DNA of 63,137 nucleotides from an uncultured Dehalococcoidia bacterium (GTDB lineage: Bacteria; Chloroflexota; Dehalococcoidia; Lucifugimonadales; UBA1127), in NCBI GenBank assembly GCA_913049785.1, contig CAJWXP010000009.1, positions 1 to 63,137 on the forward strand, given 5' to 3'. The notes beneath the pieces are model-generated. The model searched no databases, was not told where the DNA came from, and worked only from the letters and a program-made list of their open reading frames with translations. The position numbers and the translations under genes were made by a program. Below, one piece after another: positions 8,414-17,474 of the stretch (position 1 is the stretch's first letter; every line of letters begins with the position of its first letter).

Positions 8414-9694
8414 TTGGAAACATCAACAAGTACAGCACCAAAAATTACGCTGAAGCAGCGACTCCTCACGTCTGTCGCTGCCCTGAAGCATCGAAACTAT
8501 CGGCTGTACTTTTTCGGGCTTCTGATCTCCGTCACTGGCTTCCAGATGCTCATGGTGATCCAGGCCTGGTTGGTATGGGACATCACTGGAAATGTATCCT
8601 CCCTGGCGTTCCTTGGCGGTGTTATGGCTGCGCCAACGGTCATCCTCAACCTGTTCGGCGGGGTGGTAGCTGACCGTTTCAATCAGCGGTACCTCATCAT
8701 GATCGTACAGGGCACCATTGGCGCCCTGTTGGTCATCCTTGCAAGTCTGGTCTACTTTGATATCGCCGGTCTCTGGCACGTCTTGTTGCTGTCATTCCTT
8801 ATCGCCGGAGTACAGTCGTTCGACAATCCTGCCCGTCAGGCGCTGTACCCCCACCTCATAGATCGCAAAGACTTGATGAACGCTGTGGCGTTGAACACTA
8901 TTGTCTGGCAGCTTACGCGCGTTATCGGTCCGATAGTTGCTGGAAGCCTCATTGCTACCGTCGGGGCTGGGGCTGCTCTCTACGTCGCGGCTTCCGGCTT
9001 CGCCGTCATGGTCGTCGCAATGATAGCGCTCCACGTGCCTCCTATAACAAGGGCCAAGGCAGGCAGCGTTTTGCAAAGTATGGGAGAGGGGATAGGGTTC
9101 GTCCTGCACAACCGTATCTTTGCGTTCCTGATAGGGATGACCTTTCTCAATAGTTTTTTTGGGATGTCCTATCTCATTCTGCTACCGATATTTGCCACAG
9201 ACATGCTCGATGTGGGATCAGAGGGACTGGGGAATATGTACGCCATTGGAGGAGTCGGTGCCTTCTTGATGGTCGTTGTAGCCGCATCCCTCAGTAAATC
9301 CCCCCGCAAAGGGTTCTTTTTGATTAGTGGAGCAGTAGTCTTCGGCATCTCGCTGATCCTTTTCGCCTATTCCACCAACTACTATTGGTCCCTTGCCATG
9401 CTGTTTGTTGGTGGAGCGGCATCCACATTCTACATGGTCATGGTCCAGACCACGTTGCAAGCGCTGGTGCCGGACAACCTGAGAGGGCGTGTCTTCAGCA
9501 TATACAGCCTGACGTGGAGTCTTCTACCCTTAGGTGCTCTCCAAGCCGGACTCATTGCTGATTGGGTCAATCCAGAGTTCGCCATCGCTATGGGCGGTGT
9601 TATCGTTGCCGTGTTTGCCCTGGTGATAGCCCTTACCAGCCAGCGAATACGGACGATAGGGATTATCACCCAGGAAGCGATGGAATCCGCATAG
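8414..9694 (+). CDS. MFS transporter (MFS_3/EntS-like exporter)
   Basis: 426 residues with about 12 hydrophobic segments. The N-terminal RNYRLYFFGLLISVTGFQM and the loop GGVVADRFNQRY after TM2 match the MFS_3 drug/siderophore exporter subgroup; VPDNLRGRVFSIYSL in the second half is also typical. TTG start is likely. Substrate cannot be predicted. It interrupts the lipid gene run between plsC and plsX. Confidence 0.85.
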   Translation: METSTSTAPKITLKQRLLTSVAALKHRNYRLYFFGLLISVTGFQMLMVIQAWLVWDITGNVSSLAFLGGVMAAPTVILNLFGGVVADRFNQRYLIMIVQGTIGALLVILASLVYFDIAGLWHVLLLSFLIAGVQSFDNPARQALYPHLIDRKDLMNAVALNTIVWQLTRVIGPIVAGSLIATVGAGAALYVAASGFAVMVVAMIALHVPPITRAKAGSVLQSMGEGIGFVLHNRIFAFLIGMTFLNSFFGMSYLILLPIFATDMLDVGSEGLGNMYAIGGVGAFLMVVVAASLSKSPRKGFFLISGAVVFGISLILFAYSTNYYWSLAMLFVGGAASTFYMVMVQTTLQALVPDNLRGRVFSIYSLTWSLLPLGALQAGLIADWVNPEFAIAMGGVIVAVFALVIALTSQRIRTIGIITQEAMESA

Positions 9695-9800
9695 ACCCAG
9701 CACGTTGGGCTACGGAGTTCCTTGATTTCCCCGTGTCCTAATCCGTATAATCACCTATGGATTTCATAGGTATCAGCGTACCATCCACAGGGAGGCATCA

Positions 9801-10823
9801 ATGACCAGTGCATCCACATCACCCTTTCGCGTCTCCTTGGATGCTATGGGTGGCGATTTTGGCCCCTCGGAAACCGTGGCTGCCGCTGTAGCTGCCGTTG
9901 CTGCAGGCGATCTTCATGTCTTGTTGGTGGGGGATCCCACGGAGATACAGACGGAGATAGAGCGTCATTCCGCCCAGGACCTGCCTCTCACCGTTGTTCC
10001 TTCAGAAGATGTCATCCGTGATGGCGAGTCGCCGTTACAAGCTCTTCGTGCAAAGCCCAAAGCCTCTGCCATAATCGGAGTCGGTTTGGTCAAGGAAGGC
10101 TTGGCGGACGCCTTCGTCACCATGGGCTCCACCGGCGCGGCGATGGCTGCCAGCGCCTTTGGCCTCGGCATGATGCCCGGCATCGAACGACCAGGCCTCG
10201 GTGGCCCGATGTACGGGCTGGCGCCCAAAACCACCCTAATCGAACTTGGGAGCAGCATCGACTGCAACCCCACTAAGCTCCTGAACTTCGCGGCGCTAGG
10301 TGTTGCTTTCGCACGGACATACTTGGATGTCACCAACCCCCGGGTCGCCCTTCTCAGCGTCGGCTCAGAGGACACAAAGGGTAATAAGCAGACCAAAGAG
10401 GCTTTCCCCGTATTCCAGCAGAGTGGCCTCAACTTCATCGGCAACGTTGAGGGCCATGACCTTGCAGTGAATACTGCCGACGTGATCGTCTGCGATGGCT
10501 TTGTTGGCAACATCCTTTTGAAGGCCATGGAAGGGTTGGGCGTCAGTTTGGCCGCGTACATGAAAGAACGTCTCAGCGGGCTTGTGTCAGAGGCCGATGC
10601 AGCAGCGGTAAGCCAGGACATCTACGACATTCTGAACAGGACAGAGCACACCGGCGGAGGCCCACTGTTCGGGGTAAAGGGCAACGTCATCGTTGGACAC
10701 GGCCGTGCCAGGGCAATCGGTATCGCGGGAGCCATCGCAACAGCCAAACGACTGGGAGAGCTTTCCCTCACCTCCAAGATGGAAGAGGAACTGGCGACAA
10801 TTCGCGCCAGCGTTGCGATATAG
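9801..10823 (+). CDS. plsX: phosphate acyltransferase PlsX
   Basis: 340 residues. Converts acyl-ACP to acyl-phosphate for PlsY. Signature DAMGGDFGP near residue 15, then ESPLQALRAK, GSTGAAMAAS and DGFVGNILLK. RBS GGGAGG precedes the ATG. No plsY is seen in the window, so the next acylation step must be encoded elsewhere. Confidence 0.96.
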   Translation: MTSASTSPFRVSLDAMGGDFGPSETVAAAVAAVAAGDLHVLLVGDPTEIQTEIERHSAQDLPLTVVPSEDVIRDGESPLQALRAKPKASAIIGVGLVKEGLADAFVTMGSTGAAMAASAFGLGMMPGIERPGLGGPMYGLAPKTTLIELGSSIDCNPTKLLNFAALGVAFARTYLDVTNPRVALLSVGSEDTKGNKQTKEAFPVFQQSGLNFIGNVEGHDLAVNTADVIVCDGFVGNILLKAMEGLGVSLAAYMKERLSGLVSEADAAAVSQDIYDILNRTEHTGGGPLFGVKGNVIVGHGRARAIGIAGAIATAKRLGELSLTSKMEEELATIRASVAI

Positions 10824-10862
10824 TCTCTCTAGCATCCCTGTAAATACTTTTGGAGATACAGC

Positions 10863-11609
10863 TTGGCATCAGACGGACGAGTATCCCTTATCACCGGCAG
10901 TTCTCGAGGCATCGGCAAGGCGATTGCATCGCAGTTTGCCAATCAGGGTATAAGAGTAGCGGTGAACTACATCAGCAATCGAGCTGCTGCCGACGTGGTG
11001 GTCAAGCTCGTTGAGGACGCAGGCAGCTCCGCCGTAGCAGTCCAGGGCGATGTAACTAAGCGTACCGACGTTGAGCGGATATTCGTAGAGACCTCGGAAT
11101 TGCTTGGGCCTGTTGAGATTCTGGTGAACAACGCCGGTATCATCAGCGATTCCCTCCTCATGCGCATGTCCGACGAGGATTGGGACTCTGTCATTGACCT
11201 TGACCTCCGTAGCATCTTCCTCTGTACGAGAGAGGCCATCCGCACGATGGTGAGAAGCCGGTGGGGTCGCGTCATCAATATCGGATCAGTAGTCGGGCTT
11301 CGCGGCAACGCCGGGCAGGCCAACTATGCAGCAGCAAAAGCGGGCATGGTGGGGTTCACCCAGAGTATCGCCAAGGAAGTGGGCTCTCGGAACATCACCG
11401 TGAACTGTGTCGCCCCCGGGTACGTTGAAACGGACATCGTGGAAGACCTCCCAAAGGAGCTGAAGCAAGCCATCATGGATAGAGTGCCGATAGGGCGATT
11501 CGGCACCCCGGAGGAGATAGCCGGGATGGTAGGGTTCCTGGCATCAGACGCAGCAAGTTATGTCACTGGGCAAGCCATCGCAGTCGATGGTGGCCTGGTG
11601 ATCTCCTAA
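10863..11609 (+). CDS. fabG: 3-oxoacyl-ACP reductase FabG
   Basis: 248 residues, TTG start with GGAGA upstream. Classical SDR: TGSSRGIG near residue 11, NNAG at 89-92, catalytic S142 and Y155-x3-K159. Placement right after plsX and before fabL supports a role in fatty acid elongation. Ends with the typical AVDGGLVIS. Confidence 0.93.
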   Translation: MASDGRVSLITGSSRGIGKAIASQFANQGIRVAVNYISNRAAADVVVKLVEDAGSSAVAVQGDVTKRTDVERIFVETSELLGPVEILVNNAGIISDSLLMRMSDEDWDSVIDLDLRSIFLCTREAIRTMVRSRWGRVINIGSVVGLRGNAGQANYAAAKAGMVGFTQSIAKEVGSRNITVNCVAPGYVETDIVEDLPKELKQAIMDRVPIGRFGTPEEIAGMVGFLASDAASYVTGQAIAVDGGLVIS

Positions 11610-11616
11610 CACATCC

Positions 11617-12387
11617 ATGACCACATCTTCTGACGCCAAACCATTCGCGGGAAAAATCGCGCTGGTCACCGGTGGCTCAAGGGGCATCGGACGTGCCATA
11701 GCCCTTGAACTCGCGTCGCGTGGCGCAGACATCGCCATCAACTACTTCCGCAACCATAAGGAAGCCCGCAGCGCCCAGGAAGAGATCGAGGCACTTGGTG
11801 TGAGATGCATCCGGGTCACCGCCCATCTTGCTGAGGCGAAGCAGGTTCAGAAGCTTTTCAAGGCCGTCAGCGACAAGTTCGGCCATCTGGATATCCTGAT
11901 AAACAACGCAGCGTCCGGTGTCCAACGCTCCGCGATGGAGCTTGAGGAGAAGCACTGGGACTGGACCATGAACATCAACACAAAGGCTCCGTGGCTCTGT
12001 GCGCAGGCCGCCGTCCCCCTCATGTCAGAAGGCGGCAGGATAGTGAACATCAGCAGCTTGGGTTCGAGTAGAGTCCTGCCGCTCTACCTGTCTGTTGGGG
12101 TGTCCAAGGCAGGCCTGGAGGCAGTGACGCGGTATCTGGCGGTAGAGCTAGCTCCGTTGGGAATCACCGTCAACGCAGTCTCAGGAGGCTACGTAGCTAC
12201 GGAAGCGCTTGAACATTTCCCCAACCGCGACGATATGCTGGAAATCGCCCGATCAAAGACCCCCGGGAACGAACTCCTCACGCCAGAAGACCTGGCCAAG
12301 ACCGTTGCTTTCCTATGCAGTGAGGATGCAGCCATGATCCGAGGTCAGGTCATCGTCGTAGACGGTGGGATGTCCCTCATCCTCTGA
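11617..12387 (+). CDS. fabL: FabL-type enoyl-ACP reductase (SDR)
   Basis: 256 residues. The nucleotide motif is TGGSRGIG, but the catalytic pair is spaced Y157-x6-K164 (YLSVGVSK), the spacing of enoyl-ACP reductases rather than the Y-x3-K of FabG. NISSLGS before it and VNAVSGGYV...TEALEHFPNRDDML plus MIRGQVIVVDGGMSLIL after it closely follow Bacillus FabL from memory. Starts 7 bp after fabG. Predicted to carry out the last step of fatty acid elongation with NADPH. Confidence 0.85.
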   Translation: MTTSSDAKPFAGKIALVTGGSRGIGRAIALELASRGADIAINYFRNHKEARSAQEEIEALGVRCIRVTAHLAEAKQVQKLFKAVSDKFGHLDILINNAASGVQRSAMELEEKHWDWTMNINTKAPWLCAQAAVPLMSEGGRIVNISSLGSSRVLPLYLSVGVSKAGLEAVTRYLAVELAPLGITVNAVSGGYVATEALEHFPNRDDMLEIARSKTPGNELLTPEDLAKTVAFLCSEDAAMIRGQVIVVDGGMSLIL

Positions 12388-12390
12388 AAA

Positions 12391-12410
12391 GGGCAGGCCC
12401 TGCACCCAAG
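12391..12410. repeat. intergenic palindromic repeat, copy 1
   Basis: Contains CCCTGCACCCAAG at 12398-12410, the same core found inverted at 52042-52054 and, in variant form, near 22137 and 62191. Sits between the convergent fabL and the molybdenum hydroxylase gene. Confidence 0.5.
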
Positions 12411-12444
12411 CTCCCGGCTGCGCCAATTCCCTGCGAGTTAGCTA

Positions 12445-14760
12445 TTAACCAGCAGCTTCCACACCTTTGGCCGCCATCGCCTTCTGCAACCGTCCCGGAG
12501 TCATGGGCAGTTCATTCATCCTGACGCCCGTTGCTGCGTAGATAGCGTTGGCTATCGCGGCCATCGGCGGGATTACAGGGACTTCGCCAACGCCACGAGC
12601 ACCGTAGGGGTGCGCAGGGCTGGGTACTGTCACCAGTAGCGTCTCGATAGGTGGCACATCAAGGGAGATAGGCATGCGATAGTCCAGGAAGCTGGCGTTC
12701 AGCATCCCGCCATCATCGTCCAGAACGTATTCTTCGTTCAACGCCCAACCGATACCCTGCACGACGGCACCCTGTATCTGGCCTTCTACATAGCTGGGAT
12801 GGATGGGCTGGCCCACGTCCTGGGCAGCTGTATAGCGAAGGATGTCTACTTTGCCTGTCTCAGGGTCGATCTCGACATCCACCACATGCACCGCTATCGA
12901 TGCACCCTGACCGCGAGGGTTCACCGTTGCTCGACCGACAATGGGGCCACCTGTCGCGTTGAGCTGGGCGGCCATATCTTGGAAGGTCTTGGTGAGAGCG
13001 CCGTCGGATTTATGCTTGATCACGCCGTCTTCGTATTCCACGTCTTCAGGCTTCACGTCCCAGACAGACGCTGCACGCTCTATCATCTGTTGCTTGATGT
13101 CCTGGGCTGCCGTGTAAGACGCCCAACCCGTCTTGAACGTGACAGAGCTACCGCCTGTGTTGGATGTGAACCCAATGGAATCGGTGTCGCCAATGGATGG
13201 TTTGACGTCCTCAGCCCTGATGCCTAGCACTTCTGCGACATGCATGGAAGCAGATGCCCGTGTGCCACCAATGTCAGGAGAGCCTTCAACAAGGCTTACC
13301 GTGCCGTCGGGGTTGACGCTGGCGATCGCACTAGCGGGGCCGCTCCCGTTCCCCCAGAACCCAGCAGCTACTCCTCTGCCACGGAACTTACCGTTCAACG
13401 GCGCAGTGTAGTGGGAGCCGGTCTGGGTAGCCTGTACGGTCTCAACCATCCCAACGCTGCCGTGAAGAGGCCCAGTGATCCGGCGTTCGCCTTCTTTTGC
13501 TGCATTCAGTTCGCGGAAAGTGAGCGGATCTATGCTCAGCTTCTCGCAGAGTTCGTCCATCACCGTCTCTACAGCGAACGCCGCTACGGGTACGCCGGGT
13601 GCACGATAAGCTGCGCTCTTCGGTCGATTCACCACCACGTCGATCCCTTCCAGGTACCCGTTGGGGACGATGTAGGGAGCGAACATGCACTGGCATCCAC
13701 CGGAGACCGGTGAGCCCGGATACGCGCCAGCCTCGTAGATCAATCGGCCTTCAGCGGCGGTAATCTTTCCGTCTTTGGTAGCGCCGATTCTCACCGTGAT
13801 ATGGGCGCCCGCGGTCGGGCCTGTCGCTTCAAGCACATCCGCCCTGTTCATAGCGATCTTCACAGGGCGTCCCGACTTCTTGGAGAGGATGGCCACAACG
13901 GGCTCTAAATAGACCAATAGCTTGCCGCCAAACCCTCCACCTATCTCCATTGGAACTGCTTTCACCCGAGAGATGGGGATGTCCAACATCCGCGCTGTCT
14001 GCTCTCGCACCATGAAATGGCCCTGGCTGCTCGACCAGATGGTGAGTTTACCGTCGGCGCTCCACTGGGCTGTTGCGGCATGGGGCTCAATGTACCCCTG
14101 GTGGACGGGCGATGTGTGGAATTCTCGTTCAGCGATCTCATCAGCGTCCTTGAATCCCTGCTCCGGGTCACCAAGCTTGAACTCGAAATGGTTGGCGATG
14201 TTCGTTTCCTCGCCAGCCTCGTCCTCTTTACGGTATCCGCCCGGACGTAACGCTGCGTTGGACATGCTGACCAAACGGGGGTGCAGGATGGCTGCACCGG
14301 GCTTCATGGCCTCACGCGCGTCGGTAACAGGCGATAGCACCTCGTACTCGACCCTGATCAACTCCAGAGCGGCTTCGGCGACCTGTGCGGTGGTAGCAGC
14401 GACGGCAGCGATGGCGTGGCCCTTGTAGAGGGCTTTGTCCTTCGCAAGGATGTTGTTGCTCATGAAGCCGAAGTTGTGCAATGAGCCCTCGACTAGGTCT
14501 TCCACCAGCCCAGATAGCTGCGGAAGGTCCGCCCCTGTAGCAACAGCTTTCACCCCATCCAACGCCTCGGCTGCACTGGTGTCGATCGACTTGATGATGG
14601 CATGGCTGTGGGGACTACGGAGCATCTTGCCGTAGAGCAGCCCGGGCAGGTTCACGTCATTGCTGAACCGTGCGACGCCCGTCACTTTGTCCACGCCATC
14701 GTGTCGAATCGGCCTGGTGCCTACCACTTTATATGAGCCGTTACTGATGCTGGTTGCCAT
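12445..14760 (-). CDS. molybdopterin-binding hydroxylase large subunit (xanthine dehydrogenase family)
   Basis: 771 residues. Molybdenum-cofactor catalytic subunit of the XDH/aldehyde oxidase/CO dehydrogenase family. N-terminal a/b hammerhead: RHDGVDKVTGVARFSNDVNLPG. Mo-binding region: GGGFGGK near residue 270 and the base-catalyst Glu in GARGVGEVP near 725. The CO dehydrogenase active-site loop was not recognised, so xanthine, aldehyde or another aromatic heterocycle is more likely. The usual FAD and 2Fe-2S partner genes are not adjacent; the protein must use partners encoded elsewhere. Confidence 0.9.
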   Translation of the reverse strand: MATSISNGSYKVVGTRPIRHDGVDKVTGVARFSNDVNLPGLLYGKMLRSPHSHAIIKSIDTSAAEALDGVKAVATGADLPQLSGLVEDLVEGSLHNFGFMSNNILAKDKALYKGHAIAAVAATTAQVAEAALELIRVEYEVLSPVTDAREAMKPGAAILHPRLVSMSNAALRPGGYRKEDEAGEETNIANHFEFKLGDPEQGFKDADEIAEREFHTSPVHQGYIEPHAATAQWSADGKLTIWSSSQGHFMVREQTARMLDIPISRVKAVPMEIGGGFGGKLLVYLEPVVAILSKKSGRPVKIAMNRADVLEATGPTAGAHITVRIGATKDGKITAAEGRLIYEAGAYPGSPVSGGCQCMFAPYIVPNGYLEGIDVVVNRPKSAAYRAPGVPVAAFAVETVMDELCEKLSIDPLTFRELNAAKEGERRITGPLHGSVGMVETVQATQTGSHYTAPLNGKFRGRGVAAGFWGNGSGPASAIASVNPDGTVSLVEGSPDIGGTRASASMHVAEVLGIRAEDVKPSIGDTDSIGFTSNTGGSSVTFKTGWASYTAAQDIKQQMIERAASVWDVKPEDVEYEDGVIKHKSDGALTKTFQDMAAQLNATGGPIVGRATVNPRGQGASIAVHVVDVEIDPETGKVDILRYTAAQDVGQPIHPSYVEGQIQGAVVQGIGWALNEEYVLDDDGGMLNASFLDYRMPISLDVPPIETLLVTVPSPAHPYGARGVGEVPVIPPMAAIANAIYAATGVRMNELPMTPGRLQKAMAAKGVEAAG

Positions 14761-14799
14761 TGCAGACCTCCAAGGTGTTTATGGATATGGGAGTTTATC

Positions 14800-15882
14800 T
14801 TAGGATGTTGCGCCTTCGTTCAGGAATTCAGGCACCCAAGTTACGCGCGCGTTAGCACCATTAGCGTTGCCAATTGTCAACACACGGTCTAGTTCAACGT
14901 ATGCCGTCCGAATCGATGCGAGGGCTGATACACCGTTGTCGCCTGGCAAGGTGGAAACGCTGGTGATGTAGCCTGCGGTCTCTCCGTCTGCCAAAAGCGG
15001 CATGTTGAGCTCAATCGGTTCGTCTTCAGAAAGCTCCAAAGCGACCAGATGACGTTGGATACGCTGGTAATTGTACAAGCGCGCCACCACCTCCTGGCCG
15101 GTGTAGCAACCTTTGGTCCAGGAAACCTCGCCCTCAAGTCCGGCTTCAAGCGGATTGTGCTCTTCAGTAAGCTCATTGCCCCACTTGGGAAGTTTAGCCT
15201 CTATCCTCAAGGCATCAAGGGCCTCTTGGCCTACAGGAGAAGCGCCTAGTCCAAGAGCTGCCTCCCAAAGCGCCTCACCGACATCTGCTGGGCCGATTAT
15301 GTCAAATCCTCGTTGCCCCGATGGGTTTGTGCGCGCAATGATGAGTTGGTGGCAGCTCCAGTCTGCAACCATGCAGCCCAGCCGTGAAAGCTGCTTAACC
15401 GATGTGCCGAGCAAAGTCTCCACAACGCCCTCTGCTGACGGGCCCAGGAGGGACAGCATTGCGGTCGACTGCGTCACTTCCTCCAGGGTGGTGTTCTCAT
15501 CAAAGGTGTACATTTCTATCCACTCGGACACAGCCTCCCGCCGCTCCGGGGACGTGATGAGTAGAACGTCGTCGTTGTGGTGAAGCATCGTAATCCAGTC
15601 GAGGATGCGACCTTTGCCAGTCGTGATCACAGTGGACTCACCTTTGCCCACAGGAAGGGGGTCTACAAGGTTAGTTGTGAGTCGGTTCAGCAGGTCGAGG
15701 GTGTCAGAGCCGTGAGCGAGGATGCGTCCGAGGTGAGACCGGTCAGCGATGCCCACAGCTTCTTGAACGACATTTCGCTCGCCCATTGGGTCGCCAAACG
15801 AGGACGCCACTGCCCAACCGGCTATATCGCTAAATATAGCGCCGGACCGCTTCTGTGCTTCATAGAGTGGCGTTGGATCCAT
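14800..15882 (-). CDS. ygfZ: YgfZ/GcvT-fold folate-binding protein
   Basis: 360 residues. Shares the GcvT fold but has the YgfZ signature KGCYTGQEVVAR near residue 255, with the Cys used by YgfZ proteins. These proteins help maintain Fe-S enzymes in a folate-dependent way. The next gene downstream on the opposite side of the promoter region is an A-type Fe-S carrier (15957-16307), and both are transcribed in the same direction, which fits that role. Confidence 0.85.
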   Translation of the reverse strand: MDPTPLYEAQKRSGAIFSDIAGWAVASSFGDPMGERNVVQEAVGIADRSHLGRILAHGSDTLDLLNRLTTNLVDPLPVGKGESTVITTGKGRILDWITMLHHNDDVLLITSPERREAVSEWIEMYTFDENTTLEEVTQSTAMLSLLGPSAEGVVETLLGTSVKQLSRLGCMVADWSCHQLIIARTNPSGQRGFDIIGPADVGEALWEAALGLGASPVGQEALDALRIEAKLPKWGNELTEEHNPLEAGLEGEVSWTKGCYTGQEVVARLYNYQRIQRHLVALELSEDEPIELNMPLLADGETAGYITSVSTLPGDNGVSALASIRTAYVELDRVLTIGNANGANARVTWVPEFLNEGATS

Positions 15883-15956
15883 CTGCTAATCCTTGCTAAA
15901 CGAAGGCCGCCAATCCTGCATACGCTGGAAGGCGGCCATTTTATACGTATTTGAGC

Positions 15957-16307
15957 TTAGACAGAGAAACTGGTACCGCAACCGCATGTGCTCTTGGCGT
16001 TGGGGTTGTTGAACACGAATCCTTTGCCGTTCAGGCCATCTGAGAAATCCAACTCTGTCCCGGCTAGGAAGACGAAGCTCTTCTTGGGGACGAACAGCTT
16101 GATGCCCTGGTCCTCGATGATCTTGTCATCGGCCTGAGGGCCGGATTCTACTGAGAGTGTGTACGTCAGGCCGGAACAACCGCCGCCCTTCACACCGACA
16201 CGAAGGCCGAACTCTTCGCCCTTGGCATCCTTGGCAGCGAACTGAGCGACTTTCTTGGCCGCTTTTTCCGTGATGTGGATGGACAGTGGAGTCATTGTCT
16301 CTGGCAT
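15957..16307 (-). CDS. erpA: A-type iron-sulfur carrier (HesB/IscA/ErpA)
   Basis: 116 residues. The three cluster ligands are visible: C44 in GGGCSGL, and C108 and C110 in the C-terminal STCGCGTSFSV. Transfers Fe-S clusters to target enzymes. Located 74 bp upstream of ygfZ on the same strand. ErpA versus IscA cannot be decided from sequence alone. Confidence 0.92.
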   Translation of the reverse strand: MPETMTPLSIHITEKAAKKVAQFAAKDAKGEEFGLRVGVKGGGCSGLTYTLSVESGPQADDKIIEDQGIKLFVPKKSFVFLAGTELDFSDGLNGKGFVFNNPNAKSTCGCGTSFSV

Positions 16308-16409
16308 TGTTAGCGCCTCCCCTGATTCCTCGTATCAACCCTATGACTATGGTAGCTAGCAGCCATCGACCTGTCAACGACTGCGCGCACGTATTTCCGT
16401 AGGTGCTGT

Positions 16410-17474
16410 CTATCGGTCGAGGAGCACCAACCGTACGGCGTGTGGCGGAACAACTACTGACACGCTGTCGCCGGCAGCAAGGGCCATAGACACATCACCG
16501 GGTCGCACCAGGCAGGACAGCTTACCCTCACCGATGCGGATTACGAGGTCTGACTCGCCACCGTGGAACTGAATGCTGTCAACGATTCCTTCCAGCGCCG
16601 GTCCTTCCGCAGAACCCCCTTGCTGCTTGATCGAGACTTGCCGGTCATCGATTAGCACCAACACCCGTGCACCCACGTTATTCCCAAGCGCAGGGTCGTC
16701 TATAGGAAAAACCCCGATGGGCGATTCAACCCCGGGTGTTGCTACAGTTCCCAGCATCACGTTTTTCAGGCCCAACGACCGTGCCACAAGCTCGCTTCGT
16801 GGTGCCTTGAAGAGTTCTTGGGCTGTGCCGGCCTGCACGACGGAACCCTTGTCCATGATAACGATGGAATCAGCCATGGCAAACGCTTCATCCCTATCAT
16901 GGGTCACGTAGATCGATGTGACGCCGATCTCCTTGAGGATGGCCCTCACCTCAGTCTGCAACGACTCCCGCAATCCTCTGTCCAGTGAGCCGAAGGGTTC
17001 ATCGAACATCAGTAGTTTGGGCTTCGGTGCCAGCGACCTCGCCAGCGCGACTCGTTGTCGCTCGCCCCCCGATAGCTCATGGACCTTTCTGTGGCCGTAC
17101 CCGGTAAGGTCTACCACTCCCAGCAGGTCGTCTACGCGCTGCCGTACCTCGTCTTTTGCCAGATGCTGCATACGTAGGCCGAAGGACACGTTGCCTATGA
17201 CGTCCATGTGCGGGAACAACGCCAGATCCTGGAACATCAAACCGAAGCCACGGTCTTTTGGTGCCATTCCGTCCAACGTGACTCCGTCAAAGGAGATCGA
17301 GCCGCTGTCAGGTTGTTCGAGGCCCGCTACGAGTCGTAGCAGCGTCGTTTTGCCGCAACCGCTCGGTCCCAGCAGGCCGACGATCTCGCCACGCTCTGCG
17401 GTCAGCGACACATCATAGACGGCATAGCCATCGCTGAACGATTTGGAGATGTTTGAGACTTCGAGAATCGGCAT
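16410..17474 (-). CDS. thiQ: ABC transporter ATP-binding protein, thiamine-type importer
   Basis: 354 residues. Walker A GPSGCGKTT near residue 36, signature LSGGERQRVALARSLAPKP near 133, Walker B LLMFDEPF, and the H-loop THDRDEA. It is longer than classical ThiQ (about 230) because of a C-terminal TOBE-like domain (residues about 240-354), as in CysA/PotA/FbpC. The start overlaps the thiP stop. Assigned to thiamine because the operon has a TPP riboswitch and a ThiB-like binding protein; iron or another cation is the alternative. Confidence 0.8.
   Translation of the reverse strand: MPILEVSNISKSFSDGYAVYDVSLTAERGEIVGLLGPSGCGKTTLLRLVAGLEQPDSGSISFDGVTLDGMAPKDRGFGLMFQDLALFPHMDVIGNVSFGLRMQHLAKDEVRQRVDDLLGVVDLTGYGHRKVHELSGGERQRVALARSLAPKPKLLMFDEPFGSLDRGLRESLQTEVRAILKEIGVTSIYVTHDRDEAFAMADSIVIMDKGSVVQAGTAQELFKAPRSELVARSLGLKNVMLGTVATPGVESPIGVFPIDDPALGNNVGARVLVLIDDRQVSIKQQGGSAEGPALEGIVDSIQFHGGESDLVIRIGEGKLSCLVRPGDVSMALAAGDSVSVVVPPHAVRLVLLDR

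Noticed and set aside
9965-10621. Long minus-strand ORF (218 codons) inside plsX
   Set aside because: Antisense shadow of a strongly conserved gene; no RBS or family resemblance.
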